Of a stretch of 64,000 nucleotides of DNA, positions 8,982 to 17,140 are shown piece after piece. A program made the translations under genes and the position numbers. Below the pieces are notes generated by a model. The model saw only the letters and a program-made list of their open reading frames with translations. It ran no database searches and had not been told where the DNA came from. Positions within the stretch are counted from its first letter, which is position 1; every line of letters starts with the position of its first letter. This stretch comes from Cryptosporangium minutisporangium (lineage in GTDB: Bacteria > Actinomycetota > Actinomycetes > Mycobacteriales > Cryptosporangiaceae). The DNA lies in the NCBI RefSeq assembly GCF_039536245.1, contig NZ_BAAAYN010000029.1, forward strand, positions 52,878 to 116,877. Reading direction: 5' to 3'.

Positions 8982-10057
8982 CCGGCGACCCGGACGCGCG
9001 GAGCACCACCGGGGGGACCGGCCGCCCAGGACAGTTCGCCGCGGCCGACCAGGTGCTGGACGTGCGCCGCGGTCTCGCCGAGCGCGGCGAACCGCATCCG
9101 GCCGATCTCCGCCCACGGTCGCGACCAGGTCAGGGCGGACGCGACCTGCCACATCGTCGGCTCGCCGAGCGCACCGACGACCGCGACCAGCTCCCGGCAC
9201 CGCTCCTCGTGGTGGGCGATCAGCTCCGCGGCCCGCACACCCAGTCCGCGGAACCGGTACTCGTGGGCGGGTAGCGCGTCGTGGTCGTCGTAGTCGGCGA
9301 CCTTCTGCAGCGAGGCGAGGAAGTCCGCGAGCGGTGCGCCCTCGGCCGACGGGTTCAGCCCGATGTTGGGGCTGATCCGCGGCAGCACGTGGTCGCCGGT
9401 GAGCAACACCTTCGCCTCTTCGTCGGCCAGGCAGATGTGGCCGGGCGTGTGCCCGGGAGTCCAGACCGTCCGGATCCGCCTGCCCGGGAGCGGCACCAGG
9501 TCGCCGTCGGACAGGAATACGTCCGGCTCGGCCATCCGGAAGTCCGGCTCGCTGCGTGGGTTGCCGCGGGAGAGCAGCTCGTCGATGTCCTCGTCGCTCG
9601 CACCGGAGAGTCGCAGGATCTGCGTCATGCCCTTGCGGCGGACCTCCGGTGAGGTCGCGCCCATCCGCTGCGGCATGTTGTCGGCCTCGGCCGGGTGCAT
9701 CGCGACCCAGGCGCCGGTGACCTCCCGCAGCCGGAGCGAGAGCCCGTGGTGGTCGGGGTGCACGTGCGTCGCGACCAAACCGACGATGTCGCCGAGCCCG
9801 AATCCGGCGACCTCGAGGCCGGCCAGCAGCGCCGACCAGGTCTCTTCGTCGTTCCATCCGGGGTCGACGACGACCACTCCGGAGTCCCCGGGCAGCAGGT
9901 AGCTCAGCGTGTACCGCAGCGGGTTGTCCGGGATCGGCACCGGAACCGACCAGATCGCGCCCGGCAGCTTCTCCACCGGCGGCAGCTCCCGCCGTCCCCA
10001 GGCCGCCTGCTGCTCCGTGCCCAGCACGACGATCCCGTCCGACCCGGTTGCTGTCAC
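8978..10057 (-). CDS. MBL-fold metallo-hydrolase
   Basis: Metallo-beta-lactamase fold hydrolase, 359 residues. The metal-binding motif THVHPDHHG, the later LTGDHVLP and a C-terminal His (ALPAHEYRF) give the usual ligand set for two metal ions. The C-terminal roughly 100 residues carry a helical extension with LGETAAHVQHLVGRGEL, found in the subfamily related to lactonases and acyl-thioesterase-like enzymes. It starts with GTG at 10057 and heads a two-gene operon with the aldo/keto reductase. A role in lipid or xenobiotic degradation is possible but not shown. Confidence 0.88.
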   Translation of the reverse strand: MTATGSDGIVVLGTEQQAAWGRRELPPVEKLPGAIWSVPVPIPDNPLRYTLSYLLPGDSGVVVVDPGWNDEETWSALLAGLEVAGFGLGDIVGLVATHVHPDHHGLSLRLREVTGAWVAMHPAEADNMPQRMGATSPEVRRKGMTQILRLSGASDEDIDELLSRGNPRSEPDFRMAEPDVFLSDGDLVPLPGRRIRTVWTPGHTPGHICLADEEAKVLLTGDHVLPRISPNIGLNPSAEGAPLADFLASLQKVADYDDHDALPAHEYRFRGLGVRAAELIAHHEERCRELVAVVGALGEPTMWQVASALTWSRPWAEIGRMRFAALGETAAHVQHLVGRGELSWAAGPPGGAPRVRVAG

Positions 10058-10106
10058 CGCTCCACCCTTCGATCCGCCCGTGACGACCCCGGGCCTCCTA
10101 GAAAGT

Positions 10107-10120
10107 AGAACCTAAGTTCT
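10107..10120. promoter_or_regulatory. Short inverted repeat upstream of the MBL hydrolase gene
   Basis: AGAAC and GTTCT flank CTAA, 50 bp upstream of the MBL hydrolase start and overlapping the stop codon of the sigma-factor fusion gene. The arms are only 5 bp, so an operator role is tentative. Confidence 0.3.
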
Positions 10121-12118
10121 GTCCGGTGGGCGTCCGGGGTAGGGAAGCCCACATCGGCTCGGCTTGAGTTGACGCAGGGTGGATCCCGCTCCGGCCGGAT
10201 CGAGGGCGGCCGTGGCCTGCTTGAACAGGTACTCGGCGCGTTCGTAGGAGAGGCGGCGACGGCCGGTGTCCGGGCACCGGCCGGCCGCCGAGGGCGTGCG
10301 AGCGGGGCCAGGTCGCCGGTCGGTGAGGAACAGCGGTCCCCGGGTGCGGCCCGCGATCAGCTCCGGGAGCAGCCGGGCGGTGCCGGATCGCCAGGTCACC
10401 CACGTGCGGCCGGCCCGTGCCCGGCGGTCGTCCAGGTCCAGGTTCTCGACGTCGAGCGCGAGCACCGTCCGTACCGGGGCGCCGGACTCGTGCAGTAACC
10501 GCCACAGCGTCCGCTCGCGCAGCGCCACGTCGGGGCGGCTCTCCAGCGCGTCGAGCAGCGACGCGTCGACCGGCGGCGTCGGCGTGCGGGTCTCGTCCCG
10601 CCGGGCGACGGCGGCCGACAGGTCCGGCAGCCCGGCCCAGGTGCCGAACGACCGGACCGCGGCGCGGTGCCGGTTCCACGTCGCCGCGGCGGTGTCGCCC
10701 CAGGCCATGGTGAGCACCGGCGCGACCGCGGCGGCGGTCAGGGCGTCCAGCGGCAGCCCGTCGCCGAGCGCGCGCCGCAGTCGGTCGAGCGTTTGGGTGT
10801 AGGAGCGCCGGGTGGTTGCGGTGAGGTCGTTGCGCTCCAGGAACTCGGTGGCGGCGGTGCCGAGCGTGGGCCCGGCCGGAGCGCTGACCGGCAGGGCGTC
10901 CGCCCGTCGGCGCAGGAACGCGGCCTCGGCGGCGTTGCGGGTCAGGGCGGCGGCTCGCTCGAACTCGCGCCGGGCTTCGTCGTGCCGCCCCAGCGTTGCC
11001 AGCAGGTCCGCCCGGACGGCGGGCAGCAGATGGTAGTCCCGCAGCCGAGCGTCGGTGACCAGGGGGTCGGCCAGGTCGAGCCCGGCCTGCGCTCCGCGGG
11101 CACGGCCCACCGCGACCGCCCGGTTGAGCTGGACGATCGGCGTCGGCAGCACGTGGACCAGCGCGTCGTACAGCGACGCGATCCGGGCCCAGTCGGTGTC
11201 GTCGGCGGACCCGGCCTGGGCGTGACAGACGGCGATCGCGGCCTGCAGGACGTATGGCCCCGGCGCCGCACCGATCTCGCGCGCCCGCAGCATCGCGGTG
11301 AACCCCCGCCGGATCAGCAGCGGATCCCACCGGCCGCGGTTCTGTTCGTGCAGCGGAACCGGCTCGCCGGACGGGCCGGTCCGGGCGGCCGCGCGGGAGG
11401 CCTGGATCTCCAGCAGCGCGACCAGCCCGTGCACCTCCGCCTCATCGGGCGCGAGTTCGGCGAGCAGGCGGCCCAGCCGCAGGGCCTCGTGGCACAGGTC
11501 GGCCCGGATCAGATCGTCGCCGGAGGTCGCCGAGTACCCCTCGTTGAACACCAGGTAGACGACTTCCAGCACCGACGCCAGCCGCTCGGACAGGTGCGCG
11601 CGGTCCGGCAGCGCGAACGGCACCCGGCGGTCGGCGAGCGTCTGCTTGGCTCCGGCCAGACGCTGAGCGATCGTCGGCTCGCTGACCAGGAACGCCCGCG
11701 CGATCTCGCCGGGCGTCAAGCCGGCCACCAGTCGCAGCGTCAGCGCGACCCGGGCCTCGGTGGACAGCACCGGGTGGCAGGTGACGAAGATCAGCCGCAG
11801 GACGTCGTCGTACTCCGGCGGTTCCGGCGGAGCCTCCGGGGCTCGCCGCAGGTCGCCCGCGATCAGCTCGTGCGCTCGGTCGGCGCGCTGCGACCGTCGC
11901 AGATGGTCGACGGCACGGCGCTTCGCCACGGTCGTGAGCCACGCGGCGGGGTTGGCCGGTGGCCCCTCGGCACTCCACTGCTCGAGCGCGGCCACCAGCG
12001 CGTCCTGGGCCAGTTCCTCGGCGAGGCCGACGTCGCCGAGCATCCGGGTGAGCGCGCCGATGATCCGGGCGGATTCCAGCCGCCAGACCGCGTCGACGGT
12101 GGCTCGGACGTCGGTCAC
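10112..12118 (-). CDS. ECF sigma factor (DUF6596 type) fused to a truncated tyrosine-recombinase-like domain
   Basis: Residues 1-410 are a complete ECF RNA polymerase sigma factor of the class paired with YCII proteins: region 2 (ARIIGALTRMLGDVGLAEEL), region 4 (LTPGEIARAFLVSEPTIAQRL) and the long DUF6596 helical tail (VYLVFNEGYSAT). Homologues normally end there. Here the frame continues from about residue 418 with a phage-integrase core-binding domain (EFLERNDLTATTRRSYTQTL) and the first half of the catalytic domain (GAPVRTVLALDVENLDLDDR; ELIAGRTRGPLFLTDRR). The second half is lost: where HxLRH should be, the sequence is LRQLKPS and the protein stops 20 residues later, so the catalytic His, Arg and Tyr are absent. 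GTG start at 12118. Recombinase activity is very unlikely; a DNA-binding role for the tail is conceivable. Confidence 0.85.
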   Translation of the reverse strand: MTDVRATVDAVWRLESARIIGALTRMLGDVGLAEELAQDALVAALEQWSAEGPPANPAAWLTTVAKRRAVDHLRRSQRADRAHELIAGDLRRAPEAPPEPPEYDDVLRLIFVTCHPVLSTEARVALTLRLVAGLTPGEIARAFLVSEPTIAQRLAGAKQTLADRRVPFALPDRAHLSERLASVLEVVYLVFNEGYSATSGDDLIRADLCHEALRLGRLLAELAPDEAEVHGLVALLEIQASRAAARTGPSGEPVPLHEQNRGRWDPLLIRRGFTAMLRAREIGAAPGPYVLQAAIAVCHAQAGSADDTDWARIASLYDALVHVLPTPIVQLNRAVAVGRARGAQAGLDLADPLVTDARLRDYHLLPAVRADLLATLGRHDEARREFERAAALTRNAAEAAFLRRRADALPVSAPAGPTLGTAATEFLERNDLTATTRRSYTQTLDRLRRALGDGLPLDALTAAAVAPVLTMAWGDTAAATWNRHRAAVRSFGTWAGLPDLSAAVARRDETRTPTPPVDASLLDALESRPDVALRERTLWRLLHESGAPVRTVLALDVENLDLDDRRARAGRTWVTWRSGTARLLPELIAGRTRGPLFLTDRRPGPARTPSAAGRCPDTGRRRLSYERAEYLFKQATAALDPAGAGSTLRQLKPSRCGLPYPGRPPDRT

Positions 12119-12188
12119 CGGAACGGCCCTGGTCGTCGACGGTCCCGCCCCCTCCGGCCCGCGAGCCGGAGGGGGCGCGAACCGCGGA

Positions 12189-12512
12189 TCACGGCCCGAA
12201 GACCTGGTGCATCATGCCCTCGCCGTCGCCGATGACGCGCCGGAAACGGCGGGCGATCTCGATCGCCTCCTCCTTCGTCCGCACCTCGATCAGCGCGAAG
12301 CCGGCGACCGCCTCCTTCGCCTCGGTGAACGGCCCGTCGGTGATCGTGACTTCGCCGCTGGTGGACGCGACGCGGGTGCCGACCGGGTCCAGGCCGCCGG
12401 TGGCGAGCAGGACGCCCTCCGCGGTCAGCTCCTCGACGAACCTCGCCATGTCGGCGAAGAGCTGCTCGTCCGGGGCGCGGTCGCCGGCCTTGGACAGCAT
12501 CAGGTAGCGCAT
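12189..12512 (-). CDS. YCII-related (YciI family) protein
   Basis: Small cytoplasmic protein of the ferredoxin-like YCII fold, 107 residues, complete (MRYLMLSKAG to MMHQVFGP). The family segment GPFTEAKEAVAGFALIEV is well preserved. Proteins of this group are encoded next to DUF6596-type ECF sigma factors throughout actinobacteria, as here, and are thought to act as sensors or partners of that sigma factor. It lies 70 bases upstream of the sigma gene on the same strand. A 28-bp palindrome sits in its promoter region. Confidence 0.9.
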   Translation of the reverse strand: MRYLMLSKAGDRAPDEQLFADMARFVEELTAEGVLLATGGLDPVGTRVASTSGEVTITDGPFTEAKEAVAGFALIEVRTKEEAIEIARRFRRVIGDGEGMMHQVFGP

Positions 12513-12565
12513 GAGCTTCTCCTTGCTCTGGGGTGTCCTCTGCCCCGAACGTCGCTCAGCCTAAA

Positions 12566-12593
12566 TGACAGGGAATTGCCTCGTTCCCTGTCA
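12566..12593. promoter_or_regulatory. 28-bp palindromic operator between the YCII and DUF998 genes
   Basis: TGACAGGGAA at 12566-12575 and TTCCCTGTCA at 12584-12593 are perfect 10-bp arms around TTGCCTCG. The site lies midway between two divergent genes, about 53 bp from the YCII start and 50 bp from the DUF998 start, where a dimeric repressor could control both. No regulator gene is adjacent. The layout speaks against a terminator. Confidence 0.7.
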
Positions 12594-12643
12594 CATCGCG
12601 GAATCGATGAATCAGCGAGAACATCGACCAGAAGGAGCTCGCG

Positions 12644-13300
12644 ATGACCGCCCTCGCCCCCGCTGCCGTACTCGCCCCGGCCCGCACCCGCACGCTGCTC
12701 ACCGGCGCCGCCGTCGCCGGGCCGCTCTGGGCCGTGGTCTCGCTCGGCCAGGCGCTCACCCGGGACGGCTTCGAGCTGACCAGGCACCCGCTCAGCGCGT
12801 TGAGCAACGGCTCGCTCGGCTGGGTGCAGATCGTCAACTTCGTCGTCGCCGGGATCCTGCTCCTGGCCGGTGCCGCCGGGCTGCGCCGGGCGATGGCCGG
12901 GACCCCGGGCGGCCGGTGGGTGCCCCGGCTGGTCGCCGCGGCCGGCGTCGGTATGGCCGCGGCCGGGGTGTTCGTGATGGATCCCGCCGACGGATTCCCC
13001 GCCGGTACTCCGGCCGGGATGCCCGCCACGCTCTCCTGGCACAGCTACGGCCACATGGTCGCGGGCACGGTGACGTTCGTGTCGCTGATCGCGGCCTGCT
13101 ACGTCCTGGTCCGCCACTTCCGGCGGACCGGCCGGCCGGGGAGCGCACTCGCGTCCGCAGTGGCCGGTACTGCGCTCCTGGTCGGTGACGGCTGGGCGAT
13201 GACCGGCGGTGCGGCCGGGTCGGCGACGCTGGCGGTGGGTGCGATCACCGCCATGCTGTGGATCGCCGTGGTCGCCGCGCGCTTCCGCGTCGCGTCCTGA
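12644..13300 (+). CDS. DUF998 family membrane protein
   Basis: Integral membrane protein of 218 residues with six predicted helices, matching the DUF998 family: GPLWAVVSLGQALTRDGFEL near the N-terminus, HPLSALSNGSLGWVQI and HSYGHMVAGTVTF are family hallmarks. The ATG at 12644 follows AGAAGGAG at ideal spacing. It is transcribed away from the YCII/sigma pair and shares its operator region, so co-regulation with that pair is likely. DUF998 proteins have no firmly established reaction. Confidence 0.85.
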   Translation: MTALAPAAVLAPARTRTLLTGAAVAGPLWAVVSLGQALTRDGFELTRHPLSALSNGSLGWVQIVNFVVAGILLLAGAAGLRRAMAGTPGGRWVPRLVAAAGVGMAAAGVFVMDPADGFPAGTPAGMPATLSWHSYGHMVAGTVTFVSLIAACYVLVRHFRRTGRPGSALASAVAGTALLVGDGWAMTGGAAGSATLAVGAITAMLWIAVVAARFRVAS

Positions 13301-13353
13301 CCCACGGTCTCGCTGCGCCGGTCCACGACGTCGCCCGGCGCTCCGCCCTGCGC

Positions 13354-13938
13354 TCACGTGCGCAACGGCCGACCCTGTCCGTCCACCGGGTTGCCCGCCA
13401 TCAGCACGATCCCGTCGATCACGAACCACAGCCACCCGGCGGCGTACACCGCGATGAGCAGGATCGGTAGCAGCAGGAACGACAGGCAGACGCCCAGCCA
13501 GAACGACGCCCAGCCGAGCACGGTCACGCCGAGCTGGACGGCGCCGAGCCCGGTGTGCCCCGCGTAGAGCCGCCCGATGCCGCCGAGCCCGAGGAAGAAC
13601 CCGGGCAGGAGCTGGAGGAGCCCGGCGACCAGCTTGCTCTTGTCCGAGTAGGGCCGGCCGGTACGGGGATCGACGCCGTGGAACGGCGGTGCGGTGTAGG
13701 GCACCGGCGGGACGAAGTGCGGCGGCTGCGGCACCGGGTACTGCGGCGCGGGATAGTGCGACGTGGGGTACTGGGGCGGCGCGGAGTACTGGGGCGGCGC
13801 GGAGTACGGCTCGACTCCGCTGGCGTACGGCGGTGCCGAGTACGGATAGCCGGCATGCGGCGGCGCGGACGCGGGATCTGCCGGGTACCAGGGGTCACGG
13901 GGCGGCTGTTCGCCGGGACCGGGGAGCGGCAGAGTCAT
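13354..13938 (-). CDS. TM2 domain protein with Pro/Tyr-rich N-terminus
   Basis: A 194-residue membrane protein. Residues 1-95 are a disordered, repeat-rich tail with many (S/T)APPQY-like units. The C-terminal half is a TM2 domain (SKLVAGLLQLLPGFFLGLGG; GRLYAGHTGLGAVQL) with a hairpin of two helices followed by a further hydrophobic pair. The ATG at 13938 begins the protein; the open frame further upstream is antisense to the neighbour. Pro/Tyr-rich tails on actinobacterial membrane proteins often mediate protein contacts in the envelope; function here is unknown. Confidence 0.82.
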   Translation of the reverse strand: MTLPLPGPGEQPPRDPWYPADPASAPPHAGYPYSAPPYASGVEPYSAPPQYSAPPQYPTSHYPAPQYPVPQPPHFVPPVPYTAPPFHGVDPRTGRPYSDKSKLVAGLLQLLPGFFLGLGGIGRLYAGHTGLGAVQLGVTVLGWASFWLGVCLSFLLLPILLIAVYAAGWLWFVIDGIVLMAGNPVDGQGRPLRT

Positions 13939-14033
13939 GACCGCACGGTATCGCTCGTGCGCACCCCGAGTCACCGTCCGGTGAAGATCCGGCGCCCACC
14001 CCTCGGGGCGGGCGCCGGAGACGTGCGCGCCCG

Positions 14034-15137
14034 CTACCGGCCCAGGTCCTTGCCCGCCGAGATCCCGGTGACGAAGAGGGTGAACTGACGCTCGGTCATC
14101 AGCTTCCCGTCCGGAACCTCCACCGCGACGGTCCGGCCGTCGTCCACCTCGATGTAGCCAACCCAGCGCCAGTCGGAGGGCCCGTCCGGTTGCTTGGCGA
14201 TCACGCCCGACCGGTCGCCGGCCCGGACCGGCTTCGAGTCCAGTCCCAGCGCTTCGATCATCGCTTGACGGGCAGGCCCGTGGGAGGAGTCCACCGATAC
14301 CGACGACCGCGGGCTGGTCCATCCTTCCGTGACCCTGGGGTAGTCGGCGCTCGGGGTGGTGGCCGTGCGTGCGTCGCAGAACGCCACCTGCGCGTGCGAC
14401 GCGCTGCTGAGGGTGAGGTTGGCGCAGATTCGCAGGCCGGGCGGGATCGTCTCGAACCGGTACAGGTCGACGGTCGCGCGCTCACGGTCGACCAGGCCGG
14501 CACCGATCCGGATCAGGTCGTCGTCGCGGAGCTCCATGTCGACCGCGCCGTTGCCGTTCCACGCCACGATTCGGACCCACTGCGTCGGCGTTCGCTGGAA
14601 CGTCAGCTCGGCGTAGGGACCGCCCGCCTCCGGGTAACGGGTGAAGGGCGGGGAGTTGTGCGGGTGCGGCGGAACGGTGTAGAGCGTCGCCGTGATCCCG
14701 CCGACCGCGACCCGCCGGAACGCGCCCGGTGACGTCCGGGTGGGCGGCTTCGCGCTGCCGATCTCGATCGAGAGCTCCGCGTGCGGGCCGGCCTTGCTGG
14801 CCCGGATCATCCACACCCCCGGCCGGTAGAGGTGCGCCCGGGGTTCGCCGAACCCGGCCGGAAGCCAGCCGACGTCCACCGGTGACGGTGGCGCGGAGCT
14901 CTCCGCCGGCGGCGCGGTGACCTGCAGGCGGTCGTCCGCCGGGTCGTTCCGGGCGACGCCTACCGAGATACCCACGGCGGCGACCACGGCGGCGAGGGCG
15001 CCGCTGAGGACCGTGGCCCGGCGCCGCCGGGCCCGTCGGCGCCGGGTGTGCACCCTGTCGAGCAGGCCGGCGGGGGGCGGTGCGTCGTCGGCGTGTTCGT
15101 GCATCACCGAGCGCAAAGCGTGGTTCAGATCAGTCAT
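14034..15137 (-). CDS. Single-pass membrane protein, probable anti-sigma-type partner of the SigE-family factor
   Basis: A 367-residue protein with a short cytoplasmic N-terminus (MTDLNHALRSVMHEHADD), a cluster of arginines (residues 32-40), one membrane helix (TVLSGALAAVVAAVGISVGV) and a large extracytoplasmic domain of about 300 residues. The ATG at 15137 has GGGGAG upstream and lies 11 bases after the sigma gene, so the two form an operon. In actinobacteria the gene after a SigE-family ECF factor often encodes such a membrane-anchored regulator. No zinc-binding anti-sigma motif is visible, so the anti-sigma role is inferred from topology and position. Confidence 0.75.
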   Translation of the reverse strand: MTDLNHALRSVMHEHADDAPPPAGLLDRVHTRRRRARRRRATVLSGALAAVVAAVGISVGVARNDPADDRLQVTAPPAESSAPPSPVDVGWLPAGFGEPRAHLYRPGVWMIRASKAGPHAELSIEIGSAKPPTRTSPGAFRRVAVGGITATLYTVPPHPHNSPPFTRYPEAGGPYAELTFQRTPTQWVRIVAWNGNGAVDMELRDDDLIRIGAGLVDRERATVDLYRFETIPPGLRICANLTLSSASHAQVAFCDARTATTPSADYPRVTEGWTSPRSSVSVDSSHGPARQAMIEALGLDSKPVRAGDRSGVIAKQPDGPSDWRWVGYIEVDDGRTVAVEVPDGKLMTERQFTLFVTGISAGKDLGR

Positions 15138-15148
15138 CGGGCTCCCCC

Positions 15149-15652
15149 TCACACAAAATGATCGGCGCGGACGATGCCGCGAAGGCGGGCGACGCCGCGG
15201 CTCGCGTGCGATCGGACGGTCTGCGCCGAGCACCCGACGTAGGCCGCGATCTCGTTGTCGTCCAGGTCCTCGTAGAACCGGAGGACCAGTACCGCACGCT
15301 GTTTCGGCGGCAGGCCGGAGAGCGCGTCCCACAGCGCGTCCCGGTCGGCGAGGCCCTGGGCGTGATCCGGCTTCTGGGCGCTGTCCTCGGCGAGGTCCTC
15401 CGGCGTCTCGCCGGACGATCGGCGGCGCCGCCAGGACAGGTACTGCCGGAGAATCGCCTTCCGGACGTAGGTTCCCGGTTGGTCCGTGCGCTGGACCTTC
15501 GACCAGCGTCGGTGGACCCGTACCAAAGCTTCTTGGACGAGATCCTCGGCCAGGTGATGGTCCCCGCAGAGCACGTAGGCGAAGCGCAGTAAGCCGCTTC
15601 CCCGCGCGCTCACGTACGCGTCGAATTCCGCCGCGTCAGGTGGTGTCGGCAC
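15149..15652 (-). CDS. SigE-family ECF RNA polymerase sigma factor
   Basis: Compact ECF sigma factor of 167 residues. Region 2 spans about 10-80 (FAYVLCGDHHLAEDLVQEAL, TYVRKAILRQYLSWRRRR) and region 4 about 105-160 (LPPKQRAVLVLRFYEDLDDN, EIAAYVGCSAQTVRSHASRG). The spacing and WRRRR end of region 2 are typical of the actinobacterial SigE family. It starts with GTG at 15652 and is followed at once by the membrane partner gene. Target promoters cannot be read from this window. Confidence 0.92.
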   Translation of the reverse strand: MPTPPDAAEFDAYVSARGSGLLRFAYVLCGDHHLAEDLVQEALVRVHRRWSKVQRTDQPGTYVRKAILRQYLSWRRRRSSGETPEDLAEDSAQKPDHAQGLADRDALWDALSGLPPKQRAVLVLRFYEDLDDNEIAAYVGCSAQTVRSHASRGVARLRGIVRADHFV

Positions 15653-15715
15653 GTTGTCCCTTCCGTCGACCCTCCCTCCTTCCGACGCGGTTCACCACGG
15701 TTTCGTGGAGTGCTC

Positions 15716-16399
15716 TCAGGATTCTTTCGCCGGCGCGGTGCCGAGCCGGCTCAGCCTGGCGTCGGCCTCGGCGGCTCCCGGGCCGGTCACGCGCGGGAGG
15801 GCCGCCGGGCGACCGGCGGTGAGCAGCATCAGCGCGGTGACGGGTCCCTCCACGAGCGGGCCGTCCCCGATCGACCAGCCGAGGTCGGTGGCGGCGAGCC
15901 GCAAGCCGCGCAGGGCCCGGGTCGCCGGCGACGGCGGCGGCCACCGCATCGTCCAGAGCCGGGCGGCGGCGGTCGCGGCCGCCCGGGGCGGTGGCTCGTG
16001 CCGCCGCCCCAACGGCACCGTGATGTCCTGGGTGTGGACGAGGAGGTCGATCAACGTCTCCCGGTGGGTCACGCCGGCGTTGCGCCGACGGGAGCCGACC
16101 ATCGCCCGGACCGTCGCGACGATCTGCCGCTCCGACCACTCGCGGGCGCGGTCGCAGGCGCCGCGGCGGATGCCCCGGTCCACGTTTCCGCCGTTGCGCA
16201 CGAGCATGGCCAGGGCGGCGCCGAAACCGACCTCCTGCAAGGTCAGGTGGGCGGCGACGTCCTTCACGGTCCACCCGGCGCAGAGCGACGGTTCCCGCCA
16301 CTCGTCCGGGGACAGGTCATCGAGCAGGTCCGCCAGGTGGATGCGCTCGGCGTCGATCGTGGGCCAGATTTCGGTGGGGTCGAGCAGGATCGGGTTCAC
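15716..16399 (-). CDS. Maleylpyruvate isomerase N-terminal / DinB-like domain protein
   Basis: A 227-residue protein of the mycothiol-dependent maleylpyruvate isomerase / DinB superfamily. The helical-bundle signature with metal-binding histidines is visible: LCAGWTVKDVAAHLTLQE near residue 45 and HRETLIDLLVHTQDI near residue 115. Such proteins use mycothiol in detoxification or isomerisation, but many have no assigned substrate. The GTG at 16399 overlaps the TetR stop as GTGA, so it is co-transcribed with its likely regulator. Confidence 0.82.
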   Translation of the reverse strand: MNPILLDPTEIWPTIDAERIHLADLLDDLSPDEWREPSLCAGWTVKDVAAHLTLQEVGFGAALAMLVRNGGNVDRGIRRGACDRAREWSERQIVATVRAMVGSRRRNAGVTHRETLIDLLVHTQDITVPLGRRHEPPPRAAATAAARLWTMRWPPPSPATRALRGLRLAATDLGWSIGDGPLVEGPVTALMLLTAGRPAALPRVTGPGAAEADARLSRLGTAPAKES

Positions 16400-16974
16400 G
16401 TCGGCACCTCCGCCGGACGCGGGTCGATCAGCGCCGTGACGAGCGCGGTGATCTGACCCGAGGGGTCGAAAGCAGGGTCGGGCACGGCCAGTTCGTGCAG
16501 GACGACGCCGGTCCAGTGGTTCGCCAGGATCGGCAGGTGCCGGTCGGGATCGTGCGAACCGGCGATCCGTAGCCACTGGGCGAACCAGTCGTTGACACGC
16601 GCGCCGGTCCGGAGCAGCTGCGCCCGCAGGGCCGGGTGGATGCCCGCCTCGACGAGGATCGCGTACCGGGCCAGCGTCAGTACCCGGTTCGGCCCGGTGG
16701 CCTCGTGGGCGAGCGTCGTCATGGCCTGGGCGAGTTCGGCCGGCGTGGTGGGGCAGAGCCGCGCCCGGACCTCGTCGGCGACCGCGCGCTCCCGTGCGGC
16801 GAACCGTTCGACGACGGCGTCGAGCAGGGCGTCCCGGGTGCCGAAGAGGTTCGCGGTGGACCCGGACGGCAGGCCGGCGGCCGCGTCCACCGAGCGATGC
16901 GTGAGGCCGTGGATCCCGCGCGTGCCCAGCACGGTGATCGCGGCGTCGAGGAGAACTTCACGGCGAGTAGCCAT
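16396..16974 (-). CDS. TetR-family transcriptional regulator
   Basis: One-component repressor of 192 residues. The N-terminal helix-turn-helix is clear (LLDAAITVLGTRGIHGLTHR, SVDAAAGLPSGSTANLFGTR); the C-terminal ligand-binding domain is of the type with a Trp-rich last helix. First gene of an operon with the DinB-like enzyme. Overlapping inverted repeats directly before its start suggest autoregulation and possibly control of the divergent c-di-GMP operon. Ligand unknown. Confidence 0.9.
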   Translation of the reverse strand: MATRREVLLDAAITVLGTRGIHGLTHRSVDAAAGLPSGSTANLFGTRDALLDAVVERFAARERAVADEVRARLCPTTPAELAQAMTTLAHEATGPNRVLTLARYAILVEAGIHPALRAQLLRTGARVNDWFAQWLRIAGSHDPDRHLPILANHWTGVVLHELAVPDPAFDPSGQITALVTALIDPRPAEVPT

Positions 16975-16990
16975 GAGTCAAACTACCATC

Positions 16991-17016
16991 GTTGTTCAAT
17001 CGACAACAGAAGTTGT
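16991..17016. promoter_or_regulatory. Overlapping inverted repeats upstream of the TetR gene
   Basis: Three half-sites GTTGT (16991-16995), ACAAC (17003-17007) and GTTGT (17012-17016) form two overlapping inverted repeats, starting 17 bp upstream of the TetR start codon. The position fits a repressor site covering its own promoter. Binding by this TetR protein is inferred. Confidence 0.55.
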
Positions 17017-17140
17017 CTGCCTCCCCGGTCCCGACGGCGTGAGACTCGACACGGGACGCGGCGCTTTCCTCGGGTCGGCGCCCGACCCGCCGATCACCCC
17101 TCCAGGACGCGCACTGCGCGAGGCCGGAGTGGGAGAGACG

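Noticed and set aside
8982..9857. N-terminal extension of the aldo/keto reductase frame up to 9857
   Set aside because: The added 290 residues are low-complexity and overlap the MBL hydrolase gene in another frame; the ATGA overlap at 8981 marks the true start.
10112..10870. Evidence for an integrated mobile element with attachment sites
   Set aside because: The recombinase part is truncated and fused to a sigma factor, and I found no flanking direct repeats, tRNA gene or cargo boundary.
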